A DNA stretch of 64,000 nt, taken from NCBI GenBank assembly GCA_963971225.1, contig OZ020267.1:117917891-117981890 (forward strand), in the 5' to 3' direction. A program made the position numbers and the translations under genes. A model generated the notes under the pieces. That model did no database searches and had not been told where the DNA came from. It saw only the letters and a list, made by a program, of their open reading frames with translations. Shown piece by piece: positions 56,901 to 63,248 of the stretch; position 1 is the stretch's first letter; every line of letters begins with the position of its first letter. The stretch comes from Melieria omissa (lineage: Eukaryota > Arthropoda > Insecta > Diptera > Ulidiidae).

Positions 56901-57455
56901 GTTCTTTGGTATATTTTTTAATAATATTTACATAATGAAACCAAAAAAGTTCATATGTTGCGTATTTAATGCAGAAAATTAATGAGAACATACTTTAAAA
57001 AGCAAATAATTGAAAGGAATCCCTAATATCGGGAAAAGAGTGAAGAGCTGATAACTGCCAGCACACACAGACTGTGTACGTGAATTGCAAAAAACGCATA
57101 CAAATCGGCTTACTCTCCCACTTTCCAGTCGCCTTATCGCTGATTTAGGCGCTCGGTGGAAATACAGTACAACACTCAGTCACTCAATATGTGGAGTGGT
57201 TGATTGTTAAATTGAGATTTTTAGTAAATAAGGTTCTTCAAATGTGGAATTCTGGGTAGTTTTGGAGTCAACCAACAAACCATCGACACACCTTTCAGTA
57301 GCCCAAATGTCCTTATTTCCTTATAGAGGGTTCGACCACTCCCAGTTCATATCCTCGAATTATAATTAACCAAAAGAATTGTTGTTTCTTTCTAGATGCA
57401 CTCATTGATTTCATCCAACAACTATAATAGCATTGTTGACATTGGTATGACTTAA
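29873..57455 (+). CDS. FoxL2: FoxL2-like forkhead-box transcription factor (five exons)
   Basis: A nuclear DNA-binding regulator. In other animals FoxL2 acts in ovarian follicle and somatic gonad development; the role in this species is inferred. Coding exons are 29873-29943, 30001-30082, 51274-51629, 51697-51775 and 57396-57455. They join in phase into 215 codons plus TAA. The forkhead domain covers about residues 37-137: [15 protein letters not shown] (37-51, end of exon 2), recognition helix [19 protein letters not shown] (about 83-101), then wing and basic tail [12 protein letters not shown], a FoxL2 hallmark. The C-terminus is short and rich in Ser, Thr and Asn. Introns are 57 bp, 21.2 kb, 67 bp and 5.6 kb, all GT-AG. 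The frame is also open upstream to an acceptor-like tttttcag at 29833, so a further 5' exon is possible. No other gene shares the locus. FoxL1 is a less likely identity. Confidence 0.85.
30001..30082 (+). CDS. FoxL2: FoxL2-like exon 2 (start of forkhead domain)
   Basis: It follows the acceptor tttactttag and supplies the third base of Lys24. It encodes [12 protein letters not shown], then [15 protein letters not shown], forkhead helix 1, and ends ATACAG|GTAATT in phase 0. At 82 bp it is easy to miss, and it lies 21 kb from the next exon. Confidence 0.88.
30241..31003 (-). pseudogene. LOA-type LINE fragment with RNase H motif
   Basis: The minus-strand frame 30713-31003 contains [20 protein letters not shown], the C-terminal RNase H motif of LOA/I-group LINEs, preceded by a decayed SDSQA-like region. 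The element ends at 30241-30258 in a TTACCTACCTACCTACC-type tail, a microsatellite tail as in LINE C. RT is missing. It lies at the start of the large FoxL2-like intron. Confidence 0.65.
31010..32200 (+). pseudogene. Gypsy family 2, copy 4: decayed integrase region
   Basis: On the + strand, fragments match the integrase part of the complete copy. They are the zinc-binding region ([19 protein letters not shown] near 31252), a damaged catalytic core ([12 protein letters not shown]) and the stretch [16 protein letters not shown] through [19 protein letters not shown] (31680-31810). There are many stops, frameshifts and a deletion across the second catalytic residue. It is older than the other copies. 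A possible LTR follows at 32209-32545, starting TGTGAGAGTGG and containing gagaataaa. Confidence 0.7.
32493..32578 (+). repeat. Short tandem duplication (~45 bp x 2)
   Basis: The unit ccgccaaaaaaaacttaaag / aattacatataacacctta occurs twice back to back. No function is apparent. Confidence 0.7.
33500..33830 (+). pseudogene. Transib-like transposase fragment, upstream part
   Basis: Frames broken by stops read [20 protein letters not shown], then [20 protein letters not shown] and [13 protein letters not shown]. From memory, this SNEEAL...YPSY...CYPE order matches uncharacterised insect and cnidarian proteins of the Transib/RAG1-like group. A database search is needed to confirm that. At least one frameshift and one stop are present. 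It lies inside an element whose ends independently point to Transib. Confidence 0.5.
33993..34487 (-). pseudogene. Transib-like transposase fragment, downstream part
   Basis: A 164-codon open frame on the minus strand reads [37 protein letters not shown] and [20 protein letters not shown]. The CX2C pair and the 'LHAWIRFFECLLH' type block are features I associate with Transib transposases. It ends where the family normally continues for about 200 more residues, so the C-terminal acidic catalytic motif is absent. Its orientation is opposite to the upstream fragment, so the element has suffered an internal inversion or is a composite. Confidence 0.5.
35047..36654. other. Intronic sequence without recognised gene
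   Basis: Positions 35115-35190 repeat sequence from 22815-22890. A short (aatctt)n run is at 36503-36522. Nothing else is identified between the Transib-like element and the right inverted arm. Confidence 0.4.
37013..37435 (-). repeat. 3' LTR of the complete gypsy provirus
   Basis: It begins TGTTACGAATACTAAG and ends TCATCGTTACA. It matches 42690-43112 over its full length. Confidence 0.93.
37447..40990 (-). pseudogene. Gypsy pol: protease (frameshifted), RT, RNase H, integrase
   Basis: The polyprotein copies element RNA into DNA and inserts it. Protease [14 protein letters not shown] lies at about 40880. Compared with copy 1, 11 nt are missing just after NWEP, which shifts the frame. From 40836 the frame is open for 1129 codons: [11 protein letters not shown], then RT ([45 protein letters not shown]), RNase H ([18 protein letters not shown]), the integrase zinc region ([28 protein letters not shown]), a D-D-E core ([31 protein letters not shown]) and a C-terminal GPY-type WEGPYEVV. 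No chromodomain is seen. All catalytic residues of RT, RNase H and integrase look intact. Only protease is damaged. Confidence 0.9.
41035..41041 (-). promoter_or_regulatory. Candidate -1 frameshift heptamer GTTAAAC at the gag/protease junction
   Basis: On the coding strand the gag end reads CCG-TTA-AAC-TAA. Slipping back one base at G-TTA-AAC leads to CTA-AAA-CGG and an open frame straight into protease. The heptamer fits the X-XXY-YYZ style used by some RNA viruses (GUUAAAC). Copy 1 keeps it exactly while differing nearby. Confidence 0.6.
42075..42300 (-). repeat. 66-bp tandem repeats inside gag
   Basis: The blocks tttgccgaaatttcgagatt and gtagtttccagcttcgctg repeat every 66 bp, three to four times, nearly identically. 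They encode the 22-residue coiled-coil repeats. Copy number differs from the copies at 20.2 kb and 27.9 kb. Confidence 0.85.
42670..42687 (-). promoter_or_regulatory. Primer-binding site, tRNA-Leu type
   Basis: The + strand reads ATCCCACTTCTGACACCA, the 3' end of a eukaryotic tRNA-Leu with its CCA. It lies two bases inside the 5' LTR. The same site is at 28381-28398 and, with one change, just inside 20953. Confidence 0.75.
42690..43112 (-). repeat. 5' LTR (promoter) of the complete gypsy provirus
   Basis: On the coding strand it starts TGTAACGATGAGCC and ends TTCGTAACA. It contains TATAAAAGG (complement of 42915-42923, approximately) and AATAAAGTG downstream, a likely TATA box and poly(A) signal. 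Confidence 0.9.
43511..44397. mobile_element. piggyBac-like MITE with TTAA duplication, carrying a SINE
   Basis: TTAA flanks perfect 14-bp ends CCCGAATTAGCCCA / TGGGCTAATTCGGG (43507-43510 and 44398-44401). A SINE accounts for 352 bp of it. The TTAA target and CCC start fit piggyBac. Confidence 0.75.
43738..44076 (+). mobile_element. tRNA-derived SINE (main family), copy 3
   Basis: The 13-bp duplication actcccttcttca flanks it (43725-43737 and 44077-44089). It has A box TGGCTCAGTTGG at 43752 and the best-preserved B box of the family (GTTCGAATTC at 43805). The body is shared with the other copies and the tail is aataataataa. Confidence 0.92.
44518..45486. mobile_element. Long foldback element (~400-bp inverted arms)
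   Basis: The ends are CACAGTGCAACA / TGTTGCACTGTG-like and may be flanked by TTA. From 44530 to about 44905 the sequence reappears inverted at 45095-45480, for example aagatggcggcttaatgccc / gggcattaagccgccatctt. About 190 bp of unique sequence lies in the centre. No coding capacity. The RNA would form a very long hairpin. Confidence 0.8.
45930..46110 (+). pseudogene. Tc1-like transposase N-terminal fragment
   Basis: It reads [20 protein letters not shown], then [16 protein letters not shown], the second helix-turn-helix (GRPRK-like) region of Tc1 transposases. Stops follow at once. It lies in the surviving interior of the outer Tc1-like element. Confidence 0.65.
46831..47162 (-). mobile_element. 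tRNA-derived SINE (main family), copy 4
   Basis: The duplication aacgcata flanks it (46823-46830 and 47163-47170). Head and body are as in the other copies. It is inserted in the P-like element. Confidence 0.9.
47303..47587 (+). CDS. Unknown 94-residue protein inside the P-like element
   Basis: I do not recognise it. The ATG at 47303 lies 5 bp after a splice-acceptor-like tctttccgcag (47297). A donor-like TTG|GTGAGC sits 57 bp upstream, so a short intron in the 5' leader is plausible. The protein starts [20 protein letters not shown], continues with a Pro/Glu-rich linker and a hydrophobic patch ([20 protein letters not shown]), and ends with an Asn-rich tail. No transposase motif is visible. 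It could be a captured host fragment or the diverged 5' exon of a P-like transposase. It is uninterrupted and composition looks coding, but expression is unknown. Confidence 0.35.
   Translation: MEHRRTSRASSVNAANDDKMAPTQESIPPGEDTNAGAILPSIISSGTDINLFIHSLQHGAISYFSDEPDNLRNNNTNNPRFPADHEASCNNAAS
48655..48969. mobile_element. MITE with 8-bp duplication AACCATGG
   Basis: AACCATGG flanks the element (48647-48654 and 48970-48977). The ends CACAATAAACAAGGTAATAG and, inverted, CACCTACAAGGTTGTAG are imperfect. An inner block tcgtttatcgcta/tctgtcaaa is also inverted. It shares the tgtattttgttg...gtcaaa.tcagctg phrase with the P-like element at 46709, so a P-type origin is likely. Confidence 0.65.
49178..49375 (+). 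pseudogene. Duplicated start of FoxL2-like exon 3 (pseudoexon, left part)
   Basis: This segment matches 51133-51315: intron end, acceptor and the first codons of exon 3 (gggcaacattgaatgaaattt). An extra T (AATTTCACCC against AATTCACCC) shifts the frame and soon gives TGA. The acceptor region is also locally duplicated (ctttcagaaacaattt twice). The copy is cut at 49376 by a transposon and continues at 51074-51131. Confidence 0.85.
50351..50926 (+). mobile_element. Internally deleted mariner-like element
   Basis: The inverted ends CCAGGTATGCGCC / inverted CCAGGAAACCGGT share only the first bases and are flanked by TA. It carries the 5' part of a transposase gene. About two thirds of the usual 1.3 kb is missing. 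Confidence 0.7.
50538..50888 (+). pseudogene. Mariner transposase, N-terminal DNA-binding domain only
   Basis: The frame from [20 protein letters not shown] to a stop is 116 codons. It contains both helix-turn-helix motifs of mariner transposases ([20 protein letters not shown] with the [12 protein letters not shown] block, then [20 protein letters not shown]). The catalytic D,D34D domain is deleted. The frame itself is intact. If expressed, it could bind mariner ends without cutting. That last point is inference. Confidence 0.8.
51074..51131 (+). pseudogene. Duplicated FoxL2-like exon 3, right part
   Basis: ttactacatgttttccatat and aaggatgacaaaatt match exon 3 at about 51314-51371. It is followed directly by the start of the next duplicate (gcgcacaataatttcag). 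This proves a tandem duplication of about 240 bp. Confidence 0.8.
51274..51629 (+). CDS. FoxL2: FoxL2-like exon 3 (most of the forkhead domain)
   Basis: The acceptor is ttgttttttcag. It begins [16 protein letters not shown] and contains the recognition helix, wing residues ([11 protein letters not shown]) and the [11 protein letters not shown] tail, then a Ser/Thr-rich stretch. It ends GCAGG|GTAAAA. There is no stop over 118 codons, and conservation of every key contact segment argues for function. Confidence 0.92.
51697..51775 (+). CDS. FoxL2: FoxL2-like exon 4
   Basis: The acceptor is cttttttttcag and the donor ATG|GTAAGC. It encodes [18 protein letters not shown] and a further eight residues. 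Phases match exons 3 and 5. If the donor were not used, reading on adds about 15 residues before a TGA near 51822. Confidence 0.8.
52690..53310 (+). pseudogene. Tc1-like transposase relic
   Basis: On the + strand the frames read [18 protein letters not shown] and [13 protein letters not shown], then an [15 protein letters not shown] block near 53070 and [17 protein letters not shown] with stops. The order and the RRLL motif are those of the N-terminal half of Tc1 transposases. Heavily decayed and without identified ends. Confidence 0.45.
53890..54116 (+). pseudogene. Unidentified decayed reading frame
   Basis: About 73 codons without stop read [20 protein letters not shown] and [20 protein letters not shown], ending FGLK-stop. 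Composition looks coding and charged, but there is no start codon and I cannot assign it. A transposon origin is most likely from the context. Confidence 0.3.
54632..55190. mobile_element. TIR element with internal ~120-bp inverted arms
   Basis: The ends CAGTACAGCGAACCCTC and, inverted, CAGTATAGCGAACCCTC resemble pogo/Tigger termini. Inside, 54745-54865 (aatcagttaatcac, tatcaaacgaaaggt, ctaataaaaagttttt) reappears inverted at 54930-55045. Confidence 0.7.
55329..55863. mobile_element. Possible MITE, TAGGGCAGT ends
   Basis: TAGGGCAGTG at the left and its inverse ACTGCCCTA at the right are flanked by ATATAA. Weak subterminal similarity follows. No coding capacity. A hAT-like origin is possible. 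Confidence 0.5.
56416..57132 (-). mobile_element. TIR element X, copy 2 (uninterrupted)
   Basis: The inverted ends are GCGATGTGAAAGTGGGAGAG and, from the right, GCGACTGGAAAGTGGGAGAG. It is continuous with copy 1 on either side of the P-like insertion and preserves the empty target. Confidence 0.75.
57396..57455 (+). CDS. FoxL2: FoxL2-like exon 5 (C-terminus and stop)
   Basis: The acceptor is gttgtttctttctag. It encodes [19 protein letters not shown] and then TAA at 57453-57455. Phase 0 matches exon 4. It is short, so an alternative terminal exon cannot be excluded. No clean AATAAA is seen directly downstream. Confidence 0.65.
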   Translation: MHSLISSNNYNSIVDIGMT

Positions 57456-57794
57456 CTTATTGCCTATATTTTGTGTATATTATAATTGAACTAAGTTCTA
57501 AATTAAACTTCTTACTGGTAAGTGCCTCAGGCACTCACTGCTAAGTTAAAAAATACTTCAATAGAACAATACCTAAATGCTTCTAAATTTTTAAAATATG
57601 CATTAAAAATTAAAAAAAATATATACAAGAATACATGTTTAAAAATTTCTTGAAAACACAAAGAATAACAATGAAACCTTTGTTGTACGTGTTACTTCAC
57701 TTCTGTAATCAATATCAATTAATATGTTTTTAGTATTTAAATACATAAGACAAATTAAAAAAAAGCTACAATATGCTAAAGAAAAGTTCATTTA

Positions 57795-58035
57795 ATTGTA
57801 CAGCAGACGTTCACAAATTCGAACCACTTTGTACAAGAGGTAGCTCGAATTTCCGAAATGTTCGAATTTCTGGAATTTATTTATTTCATGTAAAGAGTCC
57901 AAAAAGTATTAAAACGTCATCTAATACAGTAGACGCTCACAAATATGAAACACTTTGCACAAGGAAAAGTTCTAATTTCCGAAATGTTCGAGTTTCTGGA
58001 CGTTTCTTAATTCTTATAAAAATAAAAAAATATTG
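57795..58035 (+). repeat. Two tandem ~128-bp repeats
   Basis: The block acagcagacgttcacaaatt...ttccgaaatgttcgaatttc at 57799 recurs at 57927 as acagtagacgctcacaaata...ttccgaaatgttcgagtttc. The unit's start resembles a Tigger-type end. The phrase acgctcgcaaattcgaac also precedes the element at 58946. Confidence 0.7.
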
Positions 58036-58234
58036 AAAAGACATCTAATAACTTGAATGTGATGCAATTCTTTTTCTTTCTTCACATTAAATAATGTAAA
58101 AAGTTTTATTCACGTACAAATCTCTTCAAATTTGCATATAATCCATAAATCCAGAGCTAAGAGATTCAACTGAACAACTTCATTAAGCTTTTTTAAGATT
58201 TGAATTTTAACGTCCACAGTTTTTACGTGTACTA

Positions 58235-58747
58235 CATGGGCTGAAAAGTCTTTGGCCTGACATAGAGATGGCGCCAAAAATTAAGAATTATTGTGTTGTA
58301 CATGGAAAACCATCCTTAACTTAGATTCTGTCAAAGTTTCATGACATTTGGGTGACTCGTTTTCAAGTTATTGCTTTCGAAGTGACGCTACCTCTGAATT
58401 TTTGTAAACAATGGAAAAAAGTGAATTTCGTGTTTTGATAAAACATTGCTATTTGATGGGCAAAAATACAGTGGAAACAAAAGCATGGCTTGATAAATGA
58501 TATAATACATCTGTATTTTTGCCCATCAAATAGCAATGTTTTATCAAAACACGAAATTCACTTTTTTCCATTCTTTACAAAAATTAAGAGGTAGCGTCAC
58601 TTCGAAAGCAATAACTTGAAAACGAGTCAACCAAATGTCATGAAACTTTGACAGAATCTAAGTAAAGGATGGTTTTCCATGTACAACACAATAATTCTTA
58701 ATTTTTGGCGCCATCTCTATGTCAGGCCAAAGACTTTTCAGCCCATG
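58235..58747. mobile_element. Mariner-derived snapback (near-perfect palindrome)
   Basis: CATGGGCTGAAAAGTC begins both arms and TA flanks both sides. The arms (58235-58473 and 58511-58747) are about 95% complementary by eye around a loop of about 38 bp. Each arm holds the mariner end and the start of its transposase (MEKSEFRVLIKHCYLMGKN, from 58411), so two 5' ends of one element are joined head to head. Confidence 0.85.
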
Positions 58748-58945
58748 TAGTATTCGACTTTTTAATACTATATTTTACTTTTAAATCGAAACTGAGCCAA
58801 ATGTTTACATACGTAATAATTATTCACGAACGTGCGGCCAAACATTGTGATTCCCGTTTTTCATTTAATTTGTGTAAGCAAAATAAACGCCTAAACAAGG
58901 AGGAAAAATAAAGAAAAGGAAAACGCTCGCAAATTCGAACCGTCA

Positions 58946-60273
58946 CACAGTGCTTCGACTCCATACAAAATTGCGGCAAAAATAGAAGGAGTACGTTAAA
59001 TTCGCTGAAAATTTGCAGTCTAAGTCATTTTGGGCTGCTGATTTCAAAATTTGTGTTTGTTTCAAAAAAAAATATATAGTTAAAAAAAAATCGAATATAT
59101 ATGGTTATATATTATCTTGTCATCACAGAGCCCAAACCGCTGGAGCTATTATGATGAAATTTGGTCAAAAGTTGTATTTTAGAAAGTCAACCCTTAAACA
59201 GAAGCGATTTCGAAAACGTCGACCTGGAAAGGGCGGAAAGGCGGTGGTGAAGCTTATATGGACAGACATTGTTTTTTGGTCGGACTGTTTAAAAATTATG
59301 TATATGTATACTAAAAAAGCAATAACAAAATACATATCTTAGCGTTTTTCTAAATTCGATATTTAAAGGGTAGAAAGAGGGCGGTAAACTTGCTAAAGGC
59401 ATATAGTTTTTGTTTATTTGATATTCGTAGAACTTAACATGGAGATGAGGCAGGTGAATATGCAATGCAGCTCGACCTATAACGGCGAGACTATTCTTCA
59501 AGACTTATTCTTCAAAATTGGGCCTTCTTCAAAGTTATACATTCCTCCTTTTTTTTAGAATATATTAGCGTTAAATCACATTTTAGCTAACAAATTTCAT
59601 AATAATGAAAAAATTTGGATTGTATGGCTCATAATGGGTTAAATATGCGTACCAAACCTATTTTTTATAAAAAACATAGTTAAACATTTTAATCGCAATT
59701 TTAACTCAAGCGATTTCTATACAAAAATCAACATTAGTAGTTTCGAAAAAATTGAATATTTTCCATAGGCGCAAAAAGACGCAAAATTTTTTTTACGGAT
59801 TTAAGAGAAGAAAGTCCATCCAAAAAGGGCCATAAAAAGGATTTACGCCAGTTGACGCCATTCGATATTAATTGCCTTTCTAAATTTGGTTCTTTTTAAT
59901 TTTCATGGGTTTGAAAAACATTCATTTTTGAAAATTCGTACAAAAAAAATTATATATGCTAAATAAAAAACACTGATCAGTGGTCTTGCTCCTATCAATT
60001 AAGTTTTAATATTACAAGAAATTGGAAGCCCATCTACAACAACACATTTTCTACCATTTTTTTATACAAGCACCTAAATTTCATTTTTCCCCTTCATACA
60101 TTTTTGTACAAATATATCCGACTTTGACAAGCTATATCTCCTAATCTCGACAATTTTTCGATAAAGTATTTCGGATCCAGCTTAACTAAACAATTACCTT
60201 TAACATGATACTACTTTTGTCAAAATCCGCGATAATTTTTTTTCTTATTTTTGTCCACTCTCGAAGCACTGTG
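58946..60273. mobile_element. Transib-like non-autonomous element with 12-bp-spacer RSS-like ends
   Basis: CGTCA flanks both sides (58941-58945 and 60274-60278). Both ends read CACAGTGCTTCGA. Left: heptamer, 12-bp spacer, ACAAAATTG. Right: heptamer, 12-bp spacer, ACAAAAATA. The interior has no recognisable transposase; the open frame at 59013-59342 shows no motif. A second copy starts at 63249. Confidence 0.75.
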
Positions 60274-60278
60274 CGTCA

Positions 60279-62230
60279 GTTCGAATTTTACAGCATTTAA
60301 TGCAGTAAAATATGAGGTTGGAATTTCTGACAGTTCGGATTTCCGTATTTAACTAAAAAATTTTTTCTTTCAAAATATTGACTCTCATTGATCACTTTAG
60401 CAATAAAATACAACAAAATATCACAAACAAAATTAATCAGTCATTTGGGTTGAGAATTTCAGACCAATCAATATATCGTACAATGATGAGCAAAGGAGTA
60501 AAAATTAATGCAATTTTTGTTTCGTTTTTTTTTAACTTTTATGAACAATTCAATGATTTTTTTGATAGAAAACATAAATTATAACAACAGAAAATCAAAA
60601 CGTGATTTTATTTTGATCAAAACTTATATACATTATATATGCATAAACAATTGAGTCACATTTATTCGGCTTTATACAACCGTCGGTGTTGTTGCAAAGT
60701 CCTTTTTCCCTCAATAAAACACAAAATCAATTAAAATTCATATAGTTTTACAGAAATATACCGAATACAGCCGATTCTTATTATCGTAATGGTAGTCGCA
60801 AGTACGCATGTCTAACTTTACATAACCTGTGTCTGCCCAGTAAAACACAAAATCTTCTATTATTTTTAATCGAAAATTGCCGAATAGTCGAGTTTTATTA
60901 GTCACGAGGTTTACAGATGGGCGTGGCAGGGATGCAAACGCAAAAATTCGATTGCCAAACCCACAACATAAAAAAATGCAAACCCAACTTGAAACCTTTG
61001 CCTTCCTTTGTATGATATATCGTACACAGCTTTGCAACCCTTGAAGTAATTTGTACGATATATCGTAAAATTTTTTTTTAATTTTTAGAGCTGCTTGAAA
61101 AAATCACTCATACTTTGACCAGTGCTGCCGTTGTGTGACTAAAGTGTCAAATTTGGAGTGTCAAAATGTCTTTCGAGACCGATGCTACCTGACACCGACT
61201 TTTTAAAAATATGCTTATTTTGACACTTTTCTTCAAAATCATGCTACTTTTGCCCCTTTTTTATCAAAAGGTTTATATATTCATTTTCAAAATTATTTCG
61301 TAAGTTAATTTTTTTTATTTTTGCGTGTTTAAAAATACTTAATACTTACTTAACTGGCCATAACAACCCGTTATCGGGTTACAGCTTGCCGCAAAACTTC
61401 TCTCCAGGCGCCTTTACTTCGCGCGCACCTTCTCCAGTTGGTCACACCAAGAGATACCAGGGCCTTCCTCAAAATTGCGTTCGCTGTCCTTTGGGGTCAA
61501 AATGACCCCAACCAAACGGTTATATAATTTACTGACAAAATGTGAAGGAATGTAACACATAAATCACAAAAGAAAAAGAGAAAGCCCCGAAAAGTGCTTT
61601 TCTCGATTGCTTATTGGTTGTAGGCACTGTTAACACTATATAACACAAGTAGACGAGTGCAAAAAACCGCTGGGCCGTTTCTTTAACCCTAGTGTGTGTG
61701 CTGAAAAAACACTCTTTTCCCGCAAAAATGTAGACAATTAATTTGAAAAGCGCGTTAAACTTTTTTTGGCATTGCCTAAATTATTTGCTAAAATTATTTT
61801 GATGGCTCCCAATGAATAAGTAAGTATATCACGCATATACTTTGAAATTCAAATATATTCATTATAAATACAAAACATGCATATTGGGACTTTTTAATAT
61901 ATCCCTCATCAATTAATTTAAAAGGAAAACAGTTTTTCACAGAAAATTATCTCTTTTAGAAATTTATTAAAAAACTTGTTTCAAAAGGAAAAATAATAAA
62001 AGTATGTATTTATGCACATGGCATACAAAAATTGGATCGCTGGATGACACTTTTTTCCGGCTGTGACACTTTTTTGCGACTTTTTAAAATGTTCCACTGG
62101 CAACACTGCTTTGTACTATGATTTATATTTTTAAACAGAATGGTACAACACAGTCTACTTAATGAAAATTATAAATCCGTTCCATAGAAAGTGCGTTCGC
62201 TGTCAAATAAAAAATCGTCGAAAAAAATTT
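60279..62230. other. Intergenic; dispersed-repeat fragments
   Basis: No gene is recognised. Positions 61490-61585 repeat the interior of the MITE at 29224. The palindrome tacgatatatcgta occurs at 61058, with related sequence at 61016 and, inverted, near 62228. Blocks rich in 'tgacactttt' at 61150-61260 and 62045-62075 may be remnants of one element split by others. Confidence 0.4.
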
Positions 62231-62454
62231 ACGATATATCTGTGGCAGCACCACAAACGATCTGCTTAGAGCACCCTACCAAAATGCATCCCTGCGTCAA
62301 CGCTGGCGTCGACAGGATGGACGTCGCTACGAGAGACATTTCTTTTTTCTCTTTCGCTTGTGCACGCGCGATACGTCCACACTGGTGCCCCCGAAAGCGA
62401 ATAACACATTTCAAGCTTAAACTCGTTTCCAAAATAATCAACCATAATGAGTTT

Positions 62455-63185
62455 AAACGATAGCAGGATCGTCACCGATGGAGCAGGCAACGCAAAATAC
62501 GTAGCACCGCCAAACTTTCCGTTGCCGGCGATGTCCGCCGATAATACCGACGCATACTTCTACTCCCTGGACTTTTGGTTTGAAGCATCACGGCCGACAC
62601 AGCGAAATTTAACATTGTGCTAGCTAGCGTCCCTCCGGTCAAACTAATAGAGCTGCGCACCGTCATCGACGCCGCGCCGGCCACGGGAAAGTACCAGTAC
62701 TTACGATCGAAGCTTTCAGATAATTTCGCCGAAAGTCAGCAACGCCGCTTGCAACGCGTGCTCCGCGACATGCCTCTGGGCGACCGTCGCCCAAGTGATC
62801 TGTTCAATGACATGAAGCGCGTCGCCGGGTCCACATTAAGCGAGAGTATTTTACACGATCTATGGACCAGCCGCTTGCCTCCTTTCGCGCAGGCAGCCAT
62901 AATAGCTACCAGCGTACCGCTTGTGGACAAGTTTAAAATCGCAGACTCCATATGCGAATCTATTCAGTTACGCGAAAGCCAACTTTGCGAAGTGTCCTGT
63001 CCATTACACATCGCCAACGACAGAACAACGGAACGCTCCAGATCCAGGACTCCAGGGCGCAGCAGAACGGCCAACAGCAGCGGAAGCAACGAACTATGTT
63101 GGTACCACTTCAAATTTGGACAAAACACTCGCAAATGCCGACAACCATGCAACTACGCTCAGTCAACACCGAGTAACACACAATA
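62455..63185 (+). pseudogene. Gypsy (CsRn1-like) gag remnant with CHCC-type knuckle
   Basis: An N-terminal part in another frame reads PPNFPLPAMSADNTDAYFYS, FWFEAS. The main frame from 62617 reads VLASVPPVKLIELRTVIDAA, LGDRRPSDLFNDMKRVAG, LHDLWTSRLPPFAQAAIIAT and KFKIADSICESI, the capsid-type order of many arthropod gypsy Gags. Near 63090 comes CWYHFKFGQNTRKCRQPC, the unusual CHCC finger typical of the CsRn1 group. A stop follows and no pol is present. Upstream, tggtgcccccgaaagcgaat (62382) could be a primer site like that for tRNA-Trp, with a short LTR before it. That part is weak. Confidence 0.7.
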
Positions 63186-63248
63186 GGAACGCTCTGCCAA
63201 CCGCATTTCAGATTTAGGCAAACAGTCTGAAATGCCGTCGAACCGACG

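Noticed and set aside
59013..59342. 109-codon frame as a Transib protein
   Set aside because: No transposase motif; it lies in a non-autonomous element, and the second copy (63354-63596) does not keep the frame.
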